Made by a program: the position numbers and the translations under genes. The notes below the pieces were generated by a model. It ran no database searches. It saw only the letters and a list, made by a program, of their open reading frames with translations, and was not told where the DNA came from. DNA of 64,000 nt. Source: Seonamhaeicola sp. S2-3 (GTDB lineage: Bacteria; Bacteroidota; Bacteroidia; Flavobacteriales; Flavobacteriaceae). Every line of letters begins with the position of its first letter. The first letter of the stretch is position 1. The stretch is taken from positions 2,987,001-3,051,000 of the forward strand of contig NZ_CP019389.1 in assembly GCF_001971785.1 (NCBI RefSeq), in the 5' to 3' direction. This document shows, piece by piece, positions 20,222 through 30,686 of this stretch.

Positions 20222-23200
20222 CTACTTTATAATAATTTTTTTACTTATTGTATCGTTGTTAAAATATGTTTTAATTATATAGATGCCTGCTGTTTTAACA
20301 GATTTAATGTTATGTTCTATATAATTGTCATTTGAATTTGTATTAAATCTTTTTACTGCCTGTCCTAAAATATTATACAATTCAACAGAATTAATATGTT
20401 TAAGATTAGGATTGTGGATAATGATATTGTCGCTTTCGTTAGAATAGGATACATCAACATTATTTTTGTTTAACTCACTAACATTTAGAGATTGTGAGTT
20501 ACTAAAAGTTATTTCAAAGCGGTTTAGGTATTCGCCAGCATTTAAATAAACATGATAATGACTTTCCTTTAAATTATGATAGATGTTTAGATTTTTATCG
20601 TGTAAATATATTTCTGTAGCATCTGTAATGTTCTCTAACGTTTCTATACTTATATCATTGTAACCATCGTTTTGAGTATGAATTCCTAATGGTAATTGGG
20701 TTAGTTTGTCAATATGGTTAATACCTTGAATAGTGTACTTTTCATTATCAATCACCCAATACATATCATCTATTTGATTATCATTATGAGGAGCATCATA
20801 ACCCCAATCATAACCAGTACTTGTATGGTTATCAACAGTAACTAATAATTGTCTGTGTACAGTATTTACAGAGTTTAAGCCTATTCTTAATTTGGGTCTT
20901 AAATCGTTAGTTTCATTTGATTTACTTTTTGAATTGTTAGATTTAGTAAAAGCTGAACTTGTTTCATCTTCTAATTCAAAAACTCTTTGCCCATTATTAA
21001 ATTCTAAGTTACCTGTGCTTTTAGCGGTAATAAAGAAGCCTTGACCCACAGGTATATATCTTCCAGGTATAGCGTTATGATAGCTATCAGAAACAATATT
21101 TGGGTCAAATATATCAACGGAAGCAGCAGGAGTGCCACCAGCAAGTGAATAAGTAGCGTAACCACCTTCGTAGTCACCTAATTTATGAGAACCACCGCTC
21201 CAATGTTTCCTAAAGTAAAGAGTACCTGTAGTAGTGCCAGCACCAGCAATAGAAGCACTATTATCTAAAATAAATTGTTTTGCATCAAGAGTAGATGGGT
21301 ATGGGTTGCCAACAAGATAGTCATTGCCATCAATAATAGGGATGTTAATGGTACCATTATTAGGTTTTCCCTTAAATACATAATTTTGAGGGGTAGAGAT
21401 AGAGCCTGTTCCAGGGCCTTTCATTGTAAACCCTTCACCAACCTTTAGAGAACCAGTACTTCTTACATGTTGCCATGAGGCATAATCTTTATTTGGTAAG
21501 TTACTAAATTTCCATATCCAGTAATCTGCAACTGCTAGTGGTGTTGTTGTTCCGTTGTATCCAGAAGTTAAGAAGTTAATATTAGAGAAAATATTAGCAA
21601 CCATATAATTATTATTGTTATAACTATTATTTATAGGTCCTACTGGAGAAGACCAATAATTATAGGTATAAGTATCTGATGTTCCATGTTGGTCGCGTTC
21701 TAAATAACCTTTACTAGTAACATCTAACTCGCTATTTAAGTCTTGTACAAGTTGAGAATCGCCTTCTAAATCTATTGAGCCATCAAGTTTTAAATAGTGT
21801 GTGATAGTTAGTCTTATACCTTCGTTAGTAGAAATATCTCCATTTACTTGTAAATTTGCATCAGGGTTAACAATTAAAGCTTGTACTTTGCAATCTCTAG
21901 TTCTTTTGGCAGTAGAAGTAGCTCCTAAGTAGGTGTTATGGCCAATTTCAACTATATTCCAATCTATGGGAGTAGTGCTGTCTATAATTGATAATGAGTT
22001 AGGAAGGTCTATAATAGCATTATTCAACCAAGTGGCTTCAGCATCCCAAGAACCCGAATTTTGAGTTTTATATGGTAAAGGAGCTGTTTGAAAATCTACT
22101 GTATTTAAATTTTTTAGAGTGCCTTCTATATTGTTTCCAGACATATCAGCTATATTGGTATAAGTATATGCAGACATAGGGTAATAGGCAGCTAAATCTG
22201 TCCATGGAATAGTACTAATGTCGTTTTTAGTTATAGAAGATGGTATAACATTTCCGTATTCAAGAGCTAAATTACAATCATTTATTATTTCTTGATTCAT
22301 GATGTATCTTAATTGGTTAACAGATAATGCTGTTTTCCATATTCTAACTTCATCAATATTTCCAGCAAAATAATTAGTAGTATTTGTATCGTTACCATCT
22401 GCAGCTGCTATTAAGAATTTTTGAGAACTTGCTGTTGGTAATGGCAAAGATGAAGCAGAAGTATCAGCAACACCATCAATATACAGAGTAGCATGTTGGT
22501 TATTATAAATAACAGCCACATGATGCCATTTATTTTCTGGAATAATAACTGATGAACTTAGGGTAGCAGCGCCTCCATTTAAAGAAAAAGCTAATTTACC
22601 TAAACTATTAATTTTAAAGTCATAACCTTCTGTAAATGCGGCATCTCTTTTTGAAACTATAGAAGCATTTACTGTTCCTGTATCTCTTTTTATCCAAGCA
22701 GAAATAGTAAAGTTTGTGCTATTTAAATCTAGCTTGTTTGCCATATCTATATAGGCTTGTTCACCATCAAAATGAATTGAGCGTTCTACAACTACTCGAG
22801 GCGCATAACCAAACGTTATGTATTTAGTGCCGTTAAAATCGTAATCTGTTTCTAGATTTCCATTACCGTCAGGAGTTAACAATCTATAGTCTGATGTAGA
22901 ATCAAAATCTCCAGTATTAGATACAAACATGTAATAATTCCCAGAAGATGAAATGTTTCGTATGGCGTTTTGAGGTATTCTTATTTTACAAGAAGGAATG
23001 TTACCACCAGTTTCTACTAATTTCCAAATGCGTTGCATGCCAATAAAACTCACTGGGGTTGATAAATCAGAAATACCAGAACTTAGGTCAACATTTATGG
23101 TAGATGCGGCAAGGTTTAAGTTGGCGCCATTATTACCCCACATTAAAAATGTTTTATCATCTAATGTTGTTGAGTTAGATGATATATTGTTGTTATTAGT

Positions 23201-23782
23201 ATCGTAAATTTCATTTAAACCAATAGTTAGTAACCCCTCAATTAAACCACGGTCATCAATAGCATCATTAGCACTGCTTGATTGTTTTTGGTTTAATTCA
23301 TAAGCATCGTCTTTACCAATACCAGCAATATCATGGTTATAACCAACATTAGCCGATTGATCCCAAATCACGATGTCGTCAGAATTTATATAGTCTTTTG
23401 TTGTGCCGTTAGAGTCTGGCTCTAAGGTAATGCCATTTTTTATGGCTAGGTAAGATTCAATTACGTTTTTTGTATCTGTATTCTTAGAATTGTTTTTTGT
23501 TGTTGGGTGTGAAACTACGCCTGTAATGTTACCGTTTACACTACCTTTCTTAAACCTATTTTTATTTGAAAGAGCTGAGTTTCTTCCTTTATGAATATTA
23601 AAGATGTAATTACTTTCTTTATGGGGATTGTTGTGTTTTTCTAACAAACGTAATGTATAGCAATCTGATTTAAATAGAATATTATTTAATTCCAGCATTG
23701 TGCTACTACCTATATCTGTATGGGCGACTGATAAATGTGTAACCAAAAACAAGATTACACAAGTGAGGGTATTTTTTTTCAT
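20222..23782 (-). CDS. Large T9SS-secreted LamG-domain surface protein
   Basis: A 1186-residue secreted protein with signal peptide [21 protein letters not shown]. An N-terminal region of about 320 residues without a recognised family is followed by a LamG/concanavalin-like domain (about 330-500, [19 protein letters not shown]). Then comes a long module shared with the 13160-18076 protein ([52 protein letters not shown]), and a type A T9SS sorting domain (about 1105-1186). It probably binds a glycan or other ligand at the surface. The two paralogs flank a secreted sugar dehydrogenase. Confidence 0.87.
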   Translation of the reverse strand: MKKNTLTCVILFLVTHLSVAHTDIGSSTMLELNNILFKSDCYTLRLLEKHNNPHKESNYIFNIHKGRNSALSNKNRFKKGSVNGNITGVVSHPTTKNNSKNTDTKNVIESYLAIKNGITLEPDSNGTTKDYINSDDIVIWDQSANVGYNHDIAGIGKDDAYELNQKQSSSANDAIDDRGLIEGLLTIGLNEIYDTNNNNISSNSTTLDDKTFLMWGNNGANLNLAASTINVDLSSGISDLSTPVSFIGMQRIWKLVETGGNIPSCKIRIPQNAIRNISSSGNYYMFVSNTGDFDSTSDYRLLTPDGNGNLETDYDFNGTKYITFGYAPRVVVERSIHFDGEQAYIDMANKLDLNSTNFTISAWIKRDTGTVNASIVSKRDAAFTEGYDFKINSLGKLAFSLNGGAATLSSSVIIPENKWHHVAVIYNNQHATLYIDGVADTSASSLPLPTASSQKFLIAAADGNDTNTTNYFAGNIDEVRIWKTALSVNQLRYIMNQEIINDCNLALEYGNVIPSSITKNDISTIPWTDLAAYYPMSAYTYTNIADMSGNNIEGTLKNLNTVDFQTAPLPYKTQNSGSWDAEATWLNNAIIDLPNSLSIIDSTTPIDWNIVEIGHNTYLGATSTAKRTRDCKVQALIVNPDANLQVNGDISTNEGIRLTITHYLKLDGSIDLEGDSQLVQDLNSELDVTSKGYLERDQHGTSDTYTYNYWSSPVGPINNSYNNNNYMVANIFSNINFLTSGYNGTTTPLAVADYWIWKFSNLPNKDYASWQHVRSTGSLKVGEGFTMKGPGTGSISTPQNYVFKGKPNNGTINIPIIDGNDYLVGNPYPSTLDAKQFILDNSASIAGAGTTTGTLYFRKHWSGGSHKLGDYEGGYATYSLAGGTPAASVDIFDPNIVSDSYHNAIPGRYIPVGQGFFITAKSTGNLEFNNGQRVFELEDETSSAFTKSNNSKSKSNETNDLRPKLRIGLNSVNTVHRQLLVTVDNHTSTGYDWGYDAPHNDNQIDDMYWVIDNEKYTIQGINHIDKLTQLPLGIHTQNDGYNDISIETLENITDATEIYLHDKNLNIYHNLKESHYHVYLNAGEYLNRFEITFSNSQSLNVSELNKNNVDVSYSNESDNIIIHNPNLKHINSVELYNILGQAVKRFNTNSNDNYIEHNIKSVKTAGIYIIKTYFNNDTISKKIIIK

Positions 23783-23848
23783 TAGATTTGGGGTTAATGA
23801 ATTATGTAGCTAAAGTACAATAATTTAGTGTTGGTTGTCTGTAAAAAG

Positions 23849-23856
23849 CAAATATA
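23849..23856 (-). promoter_or_regulatory. Predicted -7 element for the LamG surface protein (TATATTTG)
   Basis: TAnnTTTG on the minus strand, 66 bases upstream of the start at 23782. The 23783-24082 gap is a divergent promoter region with no gene in it. Confidence 0.5.
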
Positions 23857-24028
23857 ATCGATTAAATGTAGATTAATTTAGTTTTTTGTAAGTAAAAGAG
23901 TATGATTTTAACTTTATTTGGTCTCTGTTCTTAATTAAAAATTAATTTTGAAACCTAATTTTAAGAGTTTGTTTCTACTTCACTTTAATATGAAATTTTA
24001 TATAAATACACCTTAAAATAATTTTATT

Positions 24029-24052
24029 ATGAACGTAGGTTCATTATATTTG
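24029..24052 (+). promoter_or_regulatory. Promoter with operator-like palindrome upstream of the DUF134 gene
   Basis: The inverted repeat ATGAAC-GTAG-GTTCAT (24029-24044) directly abuts a -7 element TATATTTG (24045-24052). A protein bound to the repeat would block the space between -33 and -7. The encoded DUF134 regulator, 30 bases downstream, is the obvious candidate for autoregulation. Confidence 0.6.
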
Positions 24053-24082
24053 TCAAATCATTTTAAAAGTGAATTATAAATA

Positions 24083-24637
24083 ATGCCAAGGCCAGAGAAA
24101 AGTAGAAAAATTCATCAGCCTCCTCTCATGAAAGGTTATAAGCCTTTTGGAATACCAATGTCTGAAATTGAAAAAATTAATTTAACTTTTGAAGAATATG
24201 AAAGTATTCGGTTAGTGCTTTACAATAATCTTCAGCAAGAACAAGCTGCTGAACAAATGAATATATCAAGACCTACCTTAACACGCATTTACAATAAAGC
24301 CCTAAAAAGCATAGCCAAAGCATTTATAGAAGGAAAAGCCATAGAATTTGAAGGTGGTAATTATAAATTAGATAAAATATGGTATCGGTGCAGGCAATGT
24401 TTTAATTTATTTGAAAACCCTATAAACAAAGAGTTTTGCGGATCTTGTAAAGATTACAGAGAAGATGGCTTAGATAATTTAAACAACAAAACAGTAGCAA
24501 ATTTATATTCAAATACAGAAAGAAAACAAGGAAAATGTAGAAAAGACACAATAGCATTAAATGAAAATTACTGCTGTGACCATAAAAAATTGCATAAGTG
24601 TAATTGCTCTGAGTCTAAACAAGACAATGATAATTAA
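24083..24637 (+). CDS. DUF134 (UPF0251) family DNA-binding regulator
   Basis: A 184-residue protein. The N-terminal MPRPEKSRKI and an HTH resembling sigma-70 region 4 (about 35-80, LTFEEYESIRLV...ISRPTLTRIYNKA) define the DUF134/UPF0251 family. The C-terminal half is cysteine-rich (CRQC at about 103, CGSC at about 122, and CC, HKCNC near the end), so it probably binds metal or an Fe-S cluster. In other genomes such genes often neighbour Fe-Mo cofactor or Mrp-type genes, but none is present here. It leads a same-strand run with a thioesterase and a PLP enzyme. Confidence 0.85.
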   Translation: MPRPEKSRKIHQPPLMKGYKPFGIPMSEIEKINLTFEEYESIRLVLYNNLQQEQAAEQMNISRPTLTRIYNKALKSIAKAFIEGKAIEFEGGNYKLDKIWYRCRQCFNLFENPINKEFCGSCKDYREDGLDNLNNKTVANLYSNTERKQGKCRKDTIALNENYCCDHKKLHKCNCSESKQDNDN

Positions 24638-24658
24638 ACAGATTTATAGTAAATTAAA

Positions 24659-25105
24659 ATGATAACCGATACTTATAAAATAAGACCCAGATACGGAGAA
24701 GTAGATCAAATGGGTTATGTATATCATGCCAATTATGTTACGTATTGCCACCAAGCACGTACAGAATTAATGAGAAAGTTAGGTGTAAATGATTATGAGT
24801 TAGAGACTAAAAATATTATGCTACCCGTAATTTCTTTTGAGATATTTTACAAAAAACCAGCATATTATGATGAACTTATTAGTATAAAAACCACCATAAA
24901 AGAGTTACCTAAAGTTCGTTTTAATTTTGAGTTTGAAATTAAAAACGAACAAAACATAGTATTATCAACAGCTAAATCAACGGTAGTGTTTGTTAACAGT
25001 AAAACGCGTTTACCTATTAACATTCCAGATTTTGTTGAAAACAAACTTAAAAACTATTTTAAAAGCCCTTGCGAGAGAAAGTTAAAAGTAAAACTTTTGC
25101 GCTAA
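24659..25105 (+). CDS. Acyl-CoA thioesterase, YbgC/4-hydroxybenzoyl-CoA thioesterase family
   Basis: A 148-residue hotdog-fold thioesterase. The active-site stretch RYGEVDQMGYVYHANYV (about 9-25) contains the catalytic Asp of the YbgC subgroup; LPVISFEIFYKKPAYYDELI follows as expected. It hydrolyses acyl-CoA or acyl-carrier thioesters in the cytoplasm; the chain preference cannot be read. It lies 21 bases after the DUF134 gene and 32 before the PLP enzyme, so the three may form an operon. Confidence 0.88.
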   Translation: MITDTYKIRPRYGEVDQMGYVYHANYVTYCHQARTELMRKLGVNDYELETKNIMLPVISFEIFYKKPAYYDELISIKTTIKELPKVRFNFEFEIKNEQNIVLSTAKSTVVFVNSKTRLPINIPDFVENKLKNYFKSPCERKLKVKLLR

Positions 25106-25137
25106 CTTAAATATTAAGAAAACGTATTATTTTAATT

Positions 25138-27207
25138 ATGAGTAAAAACGTACTTATTGAAGATCAATATAAAAGAACAAGTTTATTTGAAAAAGAGAAT
25201 GTAAACTATTTGGTAAGAGTTTTAAAACGATTTAATACAGTACCTAAAATAAATAGTATAAATATTATAGCATCAAGCAAAGAGCCTAGTTTGTTTAAAA
25301 TTATACCAGGAAAAGCTATAAAAATAGGCGAGTTGTTTTTAGAGCAACCCGTTTTAGCATTAATTTATTTAAGGTATGGTATAGAATGGCAAATATGGTA
25401 CAAAGCTTTAGGTAAAGATAAAAACAACAGCATTCTGTGTGATTTAGCGGCATTAAAAGTTACCCAAATATTCTATAATTTATTGCAAAAAAGAGATAAA
25501 GAAAAATTAAAAAATTGCAATTACTTTTTAATAAACATAATAAAGCACAATACAGATTTTAATGTAGAATTTTTATCAAAATACAGTGAATTTCAATTTT
25601 TTCATGGAATAGCCACTAAAAATAAAACGGTAAAAGATGATTGGCAATCTATTCTAGAAAATTTAGCAGTTCCAACAGAGTATCTTTTAATGTCTGGTGG
25701 TGATCTTAGATTAAATGTAGATGAAAAAGAACTTTTAAATAAATACGGTTGCCGTCCATTTCCTAGACCCGAAGCATTCACTTTTGCTTCATCTACAGCC
25801 ACAAGTATTTCAAATTTTGCTTATGATAGAACAGATAAAGCAAGAACCATTTTAATACAAAAAAGTTTAAAAAACGGATTTGAAAAGTCTTCTATTGAAT
25901 TTACAGAACTTCTAAAAAGCAACCTTAGAAAAGCTCTTAAAATTAATGAAGAAACACAGATAATTTTCTCACCTTCAGGAACAGATTCTGCACTTCAAAT
26001 AGCAGCAATAACGCAAATTGTTACAAAACAAGATATCACACATATTTTAGTAGCTTCAGATGAAACGGGTAGTGGCGTACCTGCGGCTTTAAAAGGATGT
26101 CATTTTGAAAATACTACCGCTTTAAATTATCCAGTTAAAAAAGGCGATACCATTGAAGGATTTAGAGAAGTTGATGTCATTAAAATTCCTCTTAAAGATG
26201 AACATGGAGACCTCAAATCAGATAATCAATTAGATAATGAAGTTTTTAATGCGGTTACTAAAACCAATGCATTAGGTAGGCATGCTGTATTGCATGTTAT
26301 GGATCAATCAAAATTAGGATGTCAATCACCAACTACTACGTTGCTTGAAAATTTAAAAACCATAGATAATGTATCGCTTCAAGTTATCGTTGATGGCTCT
26401 CAGCTTAGATTAGATCCTAAAGATGTTCAAAATTACTTGAATAAAGGATACATTGTAACAATAACAGGTAGTAAGTTTTTTACAGGTCCTCCGTATGCAG
26501 GGGCACTTATTATTCCTAAAAGTGTTAGTGAAGTTGTAGAGTCTGTAGAAAAGAAATTACCAGAAGGACTTAATAATTATTACAATAGTATTGATTGGCC
26601 ACAACCTTGGTTTTGCTCTAAAGATTTATCAGATGGGTTTAACTACGGTTCATACATGCGTTGGAATGCCGCTATTGTTGAAATGGATAGGTATTATAAA
26701 ACACCTATTTTATACAGAAATTTAGGTATAGAAATGTTCTGTAATTTCGTGAAAGCTTCTATTAATGATGCGCCTTTTTTACAGCCGCTTTTTGGAAATG
26801 AAGCTAAAATTAACATGTATAATAAGGAAGAGTTCGGACTTAGAAATATAAGAACCATTTTCCCATTTTTCATCTTAAAAAACAATGAAGTACTTTCTTT
26901 AGAGCAGGTAAAAAAATTGTATGTATTGCTAAATTCAGATTTATCAAATGAATTTGAAGGAGCGCCCATAGAAACGGTTAGACTTGCAGCTCAAAAATGT
27001 CATATTGGTCAAGCAGTTAATGCAAAATATCATAATAATCAAAGTGCTGTTTTAAGAATTAGTTTAGGAGCTAGAGTTATATCAGAAAGTTGGGTGAATA
27101 GAGATATAAGTATTTATTTTAGAAATATTGAATCTCAAATGGATCAGGTTACCATAATAATTAAAAAAATAGAACTGCTTTTAGATACTCCAAGATTGTT
27201 TAATTAA
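25138..27207 (+). CDS. Unrecognised PLP-dependent enzyme with an N-terminal unknown domain
   Basis: A 689-residue cytoplasmic protein I cannot place in a named family. Residues about 215-600 look like a fold-type I, class V-like PLP enzyme: FSPSGTDSALQIAA (278-291) fits the phosphate-binding loop, VDGSQ (Asp419) the cofactor-pyridine Asp, and TGSKFFTGPPYAG the Schiff-base Lys446 followed by its glycine loop. The first 180 or so residues form a separate helix-rich domain with no recognised motif. It follows the YbgC-type thioesterase by 32 bases, suggesting a shared small-molecule or acyl pathway. An aminotransferase, lyase or amino-acyl condensing enzyme are all possible. Confidence 0.7.
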   Translation: MSKNVLIEDQYKRTSLFEKENVNYLVRVLKRFNTVPKINSINIIASSKEPSLFKIIPGKAIKIGELFLEQPVLALIYLRYGIEWQIWYKALGKDKNNSILCDLAALKVTQIFYNLLQKRDKEKLKNCNYFLINIIKHNTDFNVEFLSKYSEFQFFHGIATKNKTVKDDWQSILENLAVPTEYLLMSGGDLRLNVDEKELLNKYGCRPFPRPEAFTFASSTATSISNFAYDRTDKARTILIQKSLKNGFEKSSIEFTELLKSNLRKALKINEETQIIFSPSGTDSALQIAAITQIVTKQDITHILVASDETGSGVPAALKGCHFENTTALNYPVKKGDTIEGFREVDVIKIPLKDEHGDLKSDNQLDNEVFNAVTKTNALGRHAVLHVMDQSKLGCQSPTTTLLENLKTIDNVSLQVIVDGSQLRLDPKDVQNYLNKGYIVTITGSKFFTGPPYAGALIIPKSVSEVVESVEKKLPEGLNNYYNSIDWPQPWFCSKDLSDGFNYGSYMRWNAAIVEMDRYYKTPILYRNLGIEMFCNFVKASINDAPFLQPLFGNEAKINMYNKEEFGLRNIRTIFPFFILKNNEVLSLEQVKKLYVLLNSDLSNEFEGAPIETVRLAAQKCHIGQAVNAKYHNNQSAVLRISLGARVISESWVNRDISIYFRNIESQMDQVTIIIKKIELLLDTPRLFN

Positions 27208-27329
27208 AACTTTACTGTAATAGTGTAAATGGAGGCTGTCAAAAAAATATTTAGTTTCCCTTAATACGGTTGAGCCAATCAAAACTAAATATGGGTGTAT
27301 AATTCATCATTAGTTATTATTTTAGAGGA

Positions 27330-28985
27330 ATGAAACAATTATCAATATCATGCCTCTTTTTTTGTGTTTTAAATTTAGGTGTTTACGCCAAAAATAAAGA
27401 GGTTAAACAACAAGTTGATAGTGTAAGTTACTATTCAAATTTAGCTAATAACCCTAAAAACAATGAAAGTTTAGTAAGGTCTTACGTCTTTTTTAAAAAG
27501 GAGTTCATAAAAAATATAGGCTTAAAAGATACCATATCAGCAATAAATAATCTTAGGCAATTAGCTATCATTCAATTTAGTTTGGGCGATTATTACGGTA
27601 GCGAAACCAATAACGTACATGCACTAGAATTCTTAGAAAAAATTAATGATAAAAACTTTTCATCCGAAAGTAAAGTAGGTATATACAATCAATTAGGTAG
27701 GGTTTACTATAATTTGTTAGAATATGATGAAGCCATAAAATATTATAAAAAGGCATTAAAGTACACCAAAAATCAAAACTATATTAATATTATAAAAAAC
27801 AATATAGGACTCATTTATATAGATAAGTTAGAGTATCAAAAAGCAGAAGCAGCGTTTTTAAATATTTACCAAAATAGCCTACCACTTAACGATAAATACC
27901 AAACAGCAAGAGCATTAAACAATTTAGGCTTTACACAATTAAAACTTAAAAAACCAGAGGCCTTAAACAACTTAAAAAAAGCATTAGAATTAAGATTAGA
28001 AATTAAAGATGCCATAGGGCTTTATTCAAGCTATAAAAACCTTTCAATATTTTATAATGAAAATGGAGCTATTAAAAAAGCTAGATTGTACGCCAAAAAG
28101 GCTTATGAAATAGCTAAAACCTTAAATAGTCCTTCGTTTTTAGAGAATGCGCTTGCCTCTTTAATTTCCTTAAGCCCAGACCCAATGGTTTTAGAGTATC
28201 AAAAACTAAAAGATAGTTTAGATAAAGCAAAACAAATTGCAGAAAACAAATACGCTCTAATAAAATTTAATTATAGTAAGCAAGAGAAAATTGCTAATGA
28301 AAACAAACTAAAACAAGAGCAAGAACGTGCAGATAAAATAATGTACCAAGCATTAGGAGGCTTGATTTTTATATCGTCAATGTTTACTTTTTTAATTATA
28401 CAAGCAAGACATAAAAAAGACAAAATTAAAATAGCCTATAATACAGAGGCTCGCATATCTAAAAAAGTACATGATGAGTTAGCTAATGATATTTATCAGG
28501 TAATGACCAAACTTCAAAGCAACTCTAACATAAGGGAAGATATGCTAGATGATTTAGAGCTTATCTATTCTAAAACCAGAGATATTTCAAAAGCCAATAG
28601 CCCTATTAATGTCAATTATAATTTTGATGATCTACTTAAAGACCTATTTGCAAGTTACAATACCCAATCTGTAAACGTTATCACAAAAGGTCTAAGTACC
28701 ATTGATTGGAGCACTTTAGACGATATTAAAAAAATTACCCTTTATAGGGTTTTACAAGAGCTTTTGGTAAATATGAAAAAACATAGCTTTTGCACAAGTG
28801 CTGTTATATCTTTTAAGAAAATCAACAAAAAAATCAGTATTTCATATGCCGATAACGGAAAAGGATGTGTTATTAAAAAAGGATCTGGATTGCGCAATAT
28901 GGAAAACCGTATAAATTCAATTAACGGAACCATTATTTTTGAATCAGAAACCAATAAAGGCTTTAAGTCAAAAATAACCATTTAG
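27330..28985 (+). CDS. TPR-containing membrane sensor histidine kinase
   Basis: A 551-residue kinase. Signal peptide (about 1-20), then periplasmic tetratricopeptide repeats (about 65-290, e.g. YNQLGRVYYNLLEYDEAIKYYKKAL), a coiled coil, one membrane helix (about 338-357, ALGGLIFISSMFTFLII) and a cytoplasmic kinase core. The dimerisation helix has SKKVHDELANDIYQ, with His at the position used in HisKA_3 kinases. The HATPase domain shows RVLQELLVNMKKHS and DNGKGCVIKKGSGLRNMENRI. The cognate response regulator starts 2 bases after the stop. Periplasmic TPRs suggest sensing of an envelope or peptide signal. Confidence 0.9.
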   Translation: MKQLSISCLFFCVLNLGVYAKNKEVKQQVDSVSYYSNLANNPKNNESLVRSYVFFKKEFIKNIGLKDTISAINNLRQLAIIQFSLGDYYGSETNNVHALEFLEKINDKNFSSESKVGIYNQLGRVYYNLLEYDEAIKYYKKALKYTKNQNYINIIKNNIGLIYIDKLEYQKAEAAFLNIYQNSLPLNDKYQTARALNNLGFTQLKLKKPEALNNLKKALELRLEIKDAIGLYSSYKNLSIFYNENGAIKKARLYAKKAYEIAKTLNSPSFLENALASLISLSPDPMVLEYQKLKDSLDKAKQIAENKYALIKFNYSKQEKIANENKLKQEQERADKIMYQALGGLIFISSMFTFLIIQARHKKDKIKIAYNTEARISKKVHDELANDIYQVMTKLQSNSNIREDMLDDLELIYSKTRDISKANSPINVNYNFDDLLKDLFASYNTQSVNVITKGLSTIDWSTLDDIKKITLYRVLQELLVNMKKHSFCTSAVISFKKINKKISISYADNGKGCVIKKGSGLRNMENRINSINGTIIFESETNKGFKSKITI

Positions 28986-28987
28986 CT

Positions 28988-29653
28988 ATGTTTAAAAAAG
29001 TATTAGTGGTTGATGACCACGACGTTGTGAACGAAGGCGTGTTAAAGGTGCTTAAATCTAACAACATAAATAACGTTGTAAAAGCACAATACTGTGATGA
29101 AGCTTTTTTAAAAATAAAAAAGGCATCATTAAATAACCAACCGTTTGATTTGTTGATTTCCGATTTGTCTTTTAAAGAAGACTACAAAGAAAATAAATTA
29201 AAAAGCGGCGAAGACTTGGTTGCTGCTATTAAACCAGAATATCCTGCCCTTAAAGTAATCATATATTCTATGGAAGAACGCTTGCAAAAAGTACGTACTT
29301 TAATTAATACATACGGTGTAAACGCTTATGTGTGTAAAGGCAGAAAAGGTACTTTTGAACTTTCTATAGCCCTTGCTCAGGTAGCTAAAAATAAATTATA
29401 CCTCTCTCCACAAGTTCAAAATGCATTAAACAAAAAAAACGATTTAGAAATTGATGACTATGATATAGAATTAATTAAAAACCTCTCCTTAGGCCTCTCT
29501 CAAGCCGAAATTAGTACCCTATTTAAAACTCAAAATATAGCACCATCTAGTTTAAGTTCTATAGAAAAACGCATTAATAAACTAAAAGATATTTTTAAGG
29601 CCAATAACACCATACATTTGGTAAGTATTGTAAAAGATTTAGGACTTCTCTAA
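28988..29653 (+). CDS. Response regulator with C-terminal helical DNA-binding-like domain
   Basis: A 221-residue regulator. Receiver domain: acidic DDHD at 9-12, phosphorylated Asp59 (LLISDLSF), Lys117. The C-terminal 75 residues (IELIKNLSLGLSQAEISTLF...) resemble the LuxR/NarL-type HTH used by Bacteroidota TPR-kinase partners, though in a diverged form. It is coupled to the preceding kinase with a 2-base gap, and the pair ends at a terminator. The phosphate should come from the TPR kinase; target genes are unknown. Confidence 0.87.
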   Translation: MFKKVLVVDDHDVVNEGVLKVLKSNNINNVVKAQYCDEAFLKIKKASLNNQPFDLLISDLSFKEDYKENKLKSGEDLVAAIKPEYPALKVIIYSMEERLQKVRTLINTYGVNAYVCKGRKGTFELSIALAQVAKNKLYLSPQVQNALNKKNDLEIDDYDIELIKNLSLGLSQAEISTLFKTQNIAPSSLSSIEKRINKLKDIFKANNTIHLVSIVKDLGLL

Positions 29654-29755
29654 AAAACCATCCTAAATACGGAAAGCCGTAAAGTTTTATCTAATTTAAA
29701 CCATAATATTGTCATGCTATTAATAATTCTCTATCATAATAATGATTAGGATTTC

Positions 29756-29783
29756 CACGCCCTTTAACCGGGGCGTGTTTTTT
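29756..29783 (+). terminator. Intrinsic terminator after the TPR kinase/regulator pair
   Basis: Stem CACGCCC / GGGCGTG with an 8-base loop followed by a T-run. It ends the two-component operon. Confidence 0.85.
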
Positions 29784-29837
29784 ATTAAAAGGTATATTTT
29801 CTATCTATATTATTTCAACATTTTAACACAAACAAAC

Positions 29838-30563
29838 ATGAAAAAATTATTACTATTCATTATTATCGGTCTTACATTATTGCCCAAACAAGCCCAAACT
29901 CAAAATGATGGGGCAGCAGTAGCTGCAGTAGCAGGTGGGTTAGTAGCTATTGGGGCAGGAATAGCAGCAGTTAAACAAATGGAAGAACAGGCAGAATTAA
30001 CAGCTACTCAATGGATTTTATCTAACCATCCAGAATTAACTAGCTTTTCACTTAAAACACTAGCTTTTAATGGTAAAAAGTTAAAAGACATATCAGCAGC
30101 ATCTGTAATTACCTATAAAATTCAAGAGTTTACACCTACTAACGACCCCGTATTAGATGGGAAAAAACAAGTGCTTTTTGGCTTTACAAGTCATGGTTGG
30201 ATTTCAGAATATGGTATTGATTTTGAAAAAGTACAGTGGTTTTTAGTAGATGAAACCGAGTGGATGAACATGATGGTTGCCTACGTTAAAGTATCATCCA
30301 ATGAAAAAAATGAAGCCAGTTTAAAAGAAACCTTAGCAAAAGGAAAAGTTGTAAACAAAGGCGTTAAAATAAAAAGCAAATTAATAGTGCCATTTTTTAA
30401 ACTAACAGGCGATATGTATGTAGTGACCGATTATTCGCCTAGGCTTAAACTATTGTATAATGAACGCTCGTTAGGCATATATTTAAAAGAAACAATGGAT
30501 TTAGTACAAATAGGTCGTGGTGATATTATCGATATACACGAGTTCTTTTTTGAGGGAGATTAA
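29838..30563 (+). CDS. Exported protein of unknown function
   Basis: A 241-residue protein with a clear signal peptide (MKKLLLFIIIGLTLLPKQAQTQ) and then an alanine/glycine-rich hydrophobic stretch (AAVAAVAGGLVAIGAGIAAV) that could be a short membrane anchor. I do not recognise the remaining 190 residues; they look soluble and mixed alpha/beta, with no cysteines or catalytic motif. The start is the ATG at 29838: the same frame is open from 29742, but that would run through the terminator at 29756-29783 and bury the signal peptide. It is a single gene with its own terminator. Confidence 0.78.
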   Translation: MKKLLLFIIIGLTLLPKQAQTQNDGAAVAAVAGGLVAIGAGIAAVKQMEEQAELTATQWILSNHPELTSFSLKTLAFNGKKLKDISAASVITYKIQEFTPTNDPVLDGKKQVLFGFTSHGWISEYGIDFEKVQWFLVDETEWMNMMVAYVKVSSNEKNEASLKETLAKGKVVNKGVKIKSKLIVPFFKLTGDMYVVTDYSPRLKLLYNERSLGIYLKETMDLVQIGRGDIIDIHEFFFEGD

Positions 30564-30573
30564 TCACTAATTT

Positions 30574-30616
30574 AAAAATGAGGAAAACAAAGTAGGTGTT
30601 TTCCTCATTTTTTTTA
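30574..30616 (+). terminator. Strong intrinsic terminator after the exported protein
   Basis: A perfect 12-bp stem ATGAGGAAAACA / TGTTTTCCTCAT with a 7-base loop, then a T-tract. Confidence 0.92.
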
Positions 30617-30686
30617 CTTTTAAAGTTCTTTATAATAAATAGCGGCTCATACCAAGGCGCTTTCTTTGTAAAATAAACTTAAATCA

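Noticed and set aside
24083-24637. DUF134 gene as a sign of nitrogen fixation or Fe-Mo cofactor genes
   Set aside because: The usual neighbours (NifX/NifB-like, Mrp-type) are absent; the following genes are a thioesterase and a PLP enzyme.
29742-29837. N-terminal extension of the exported protein
   Set aside because: It reads through an intrinsic terminator (29756-29783) and would bury a good signal peptide that begins at 29838.
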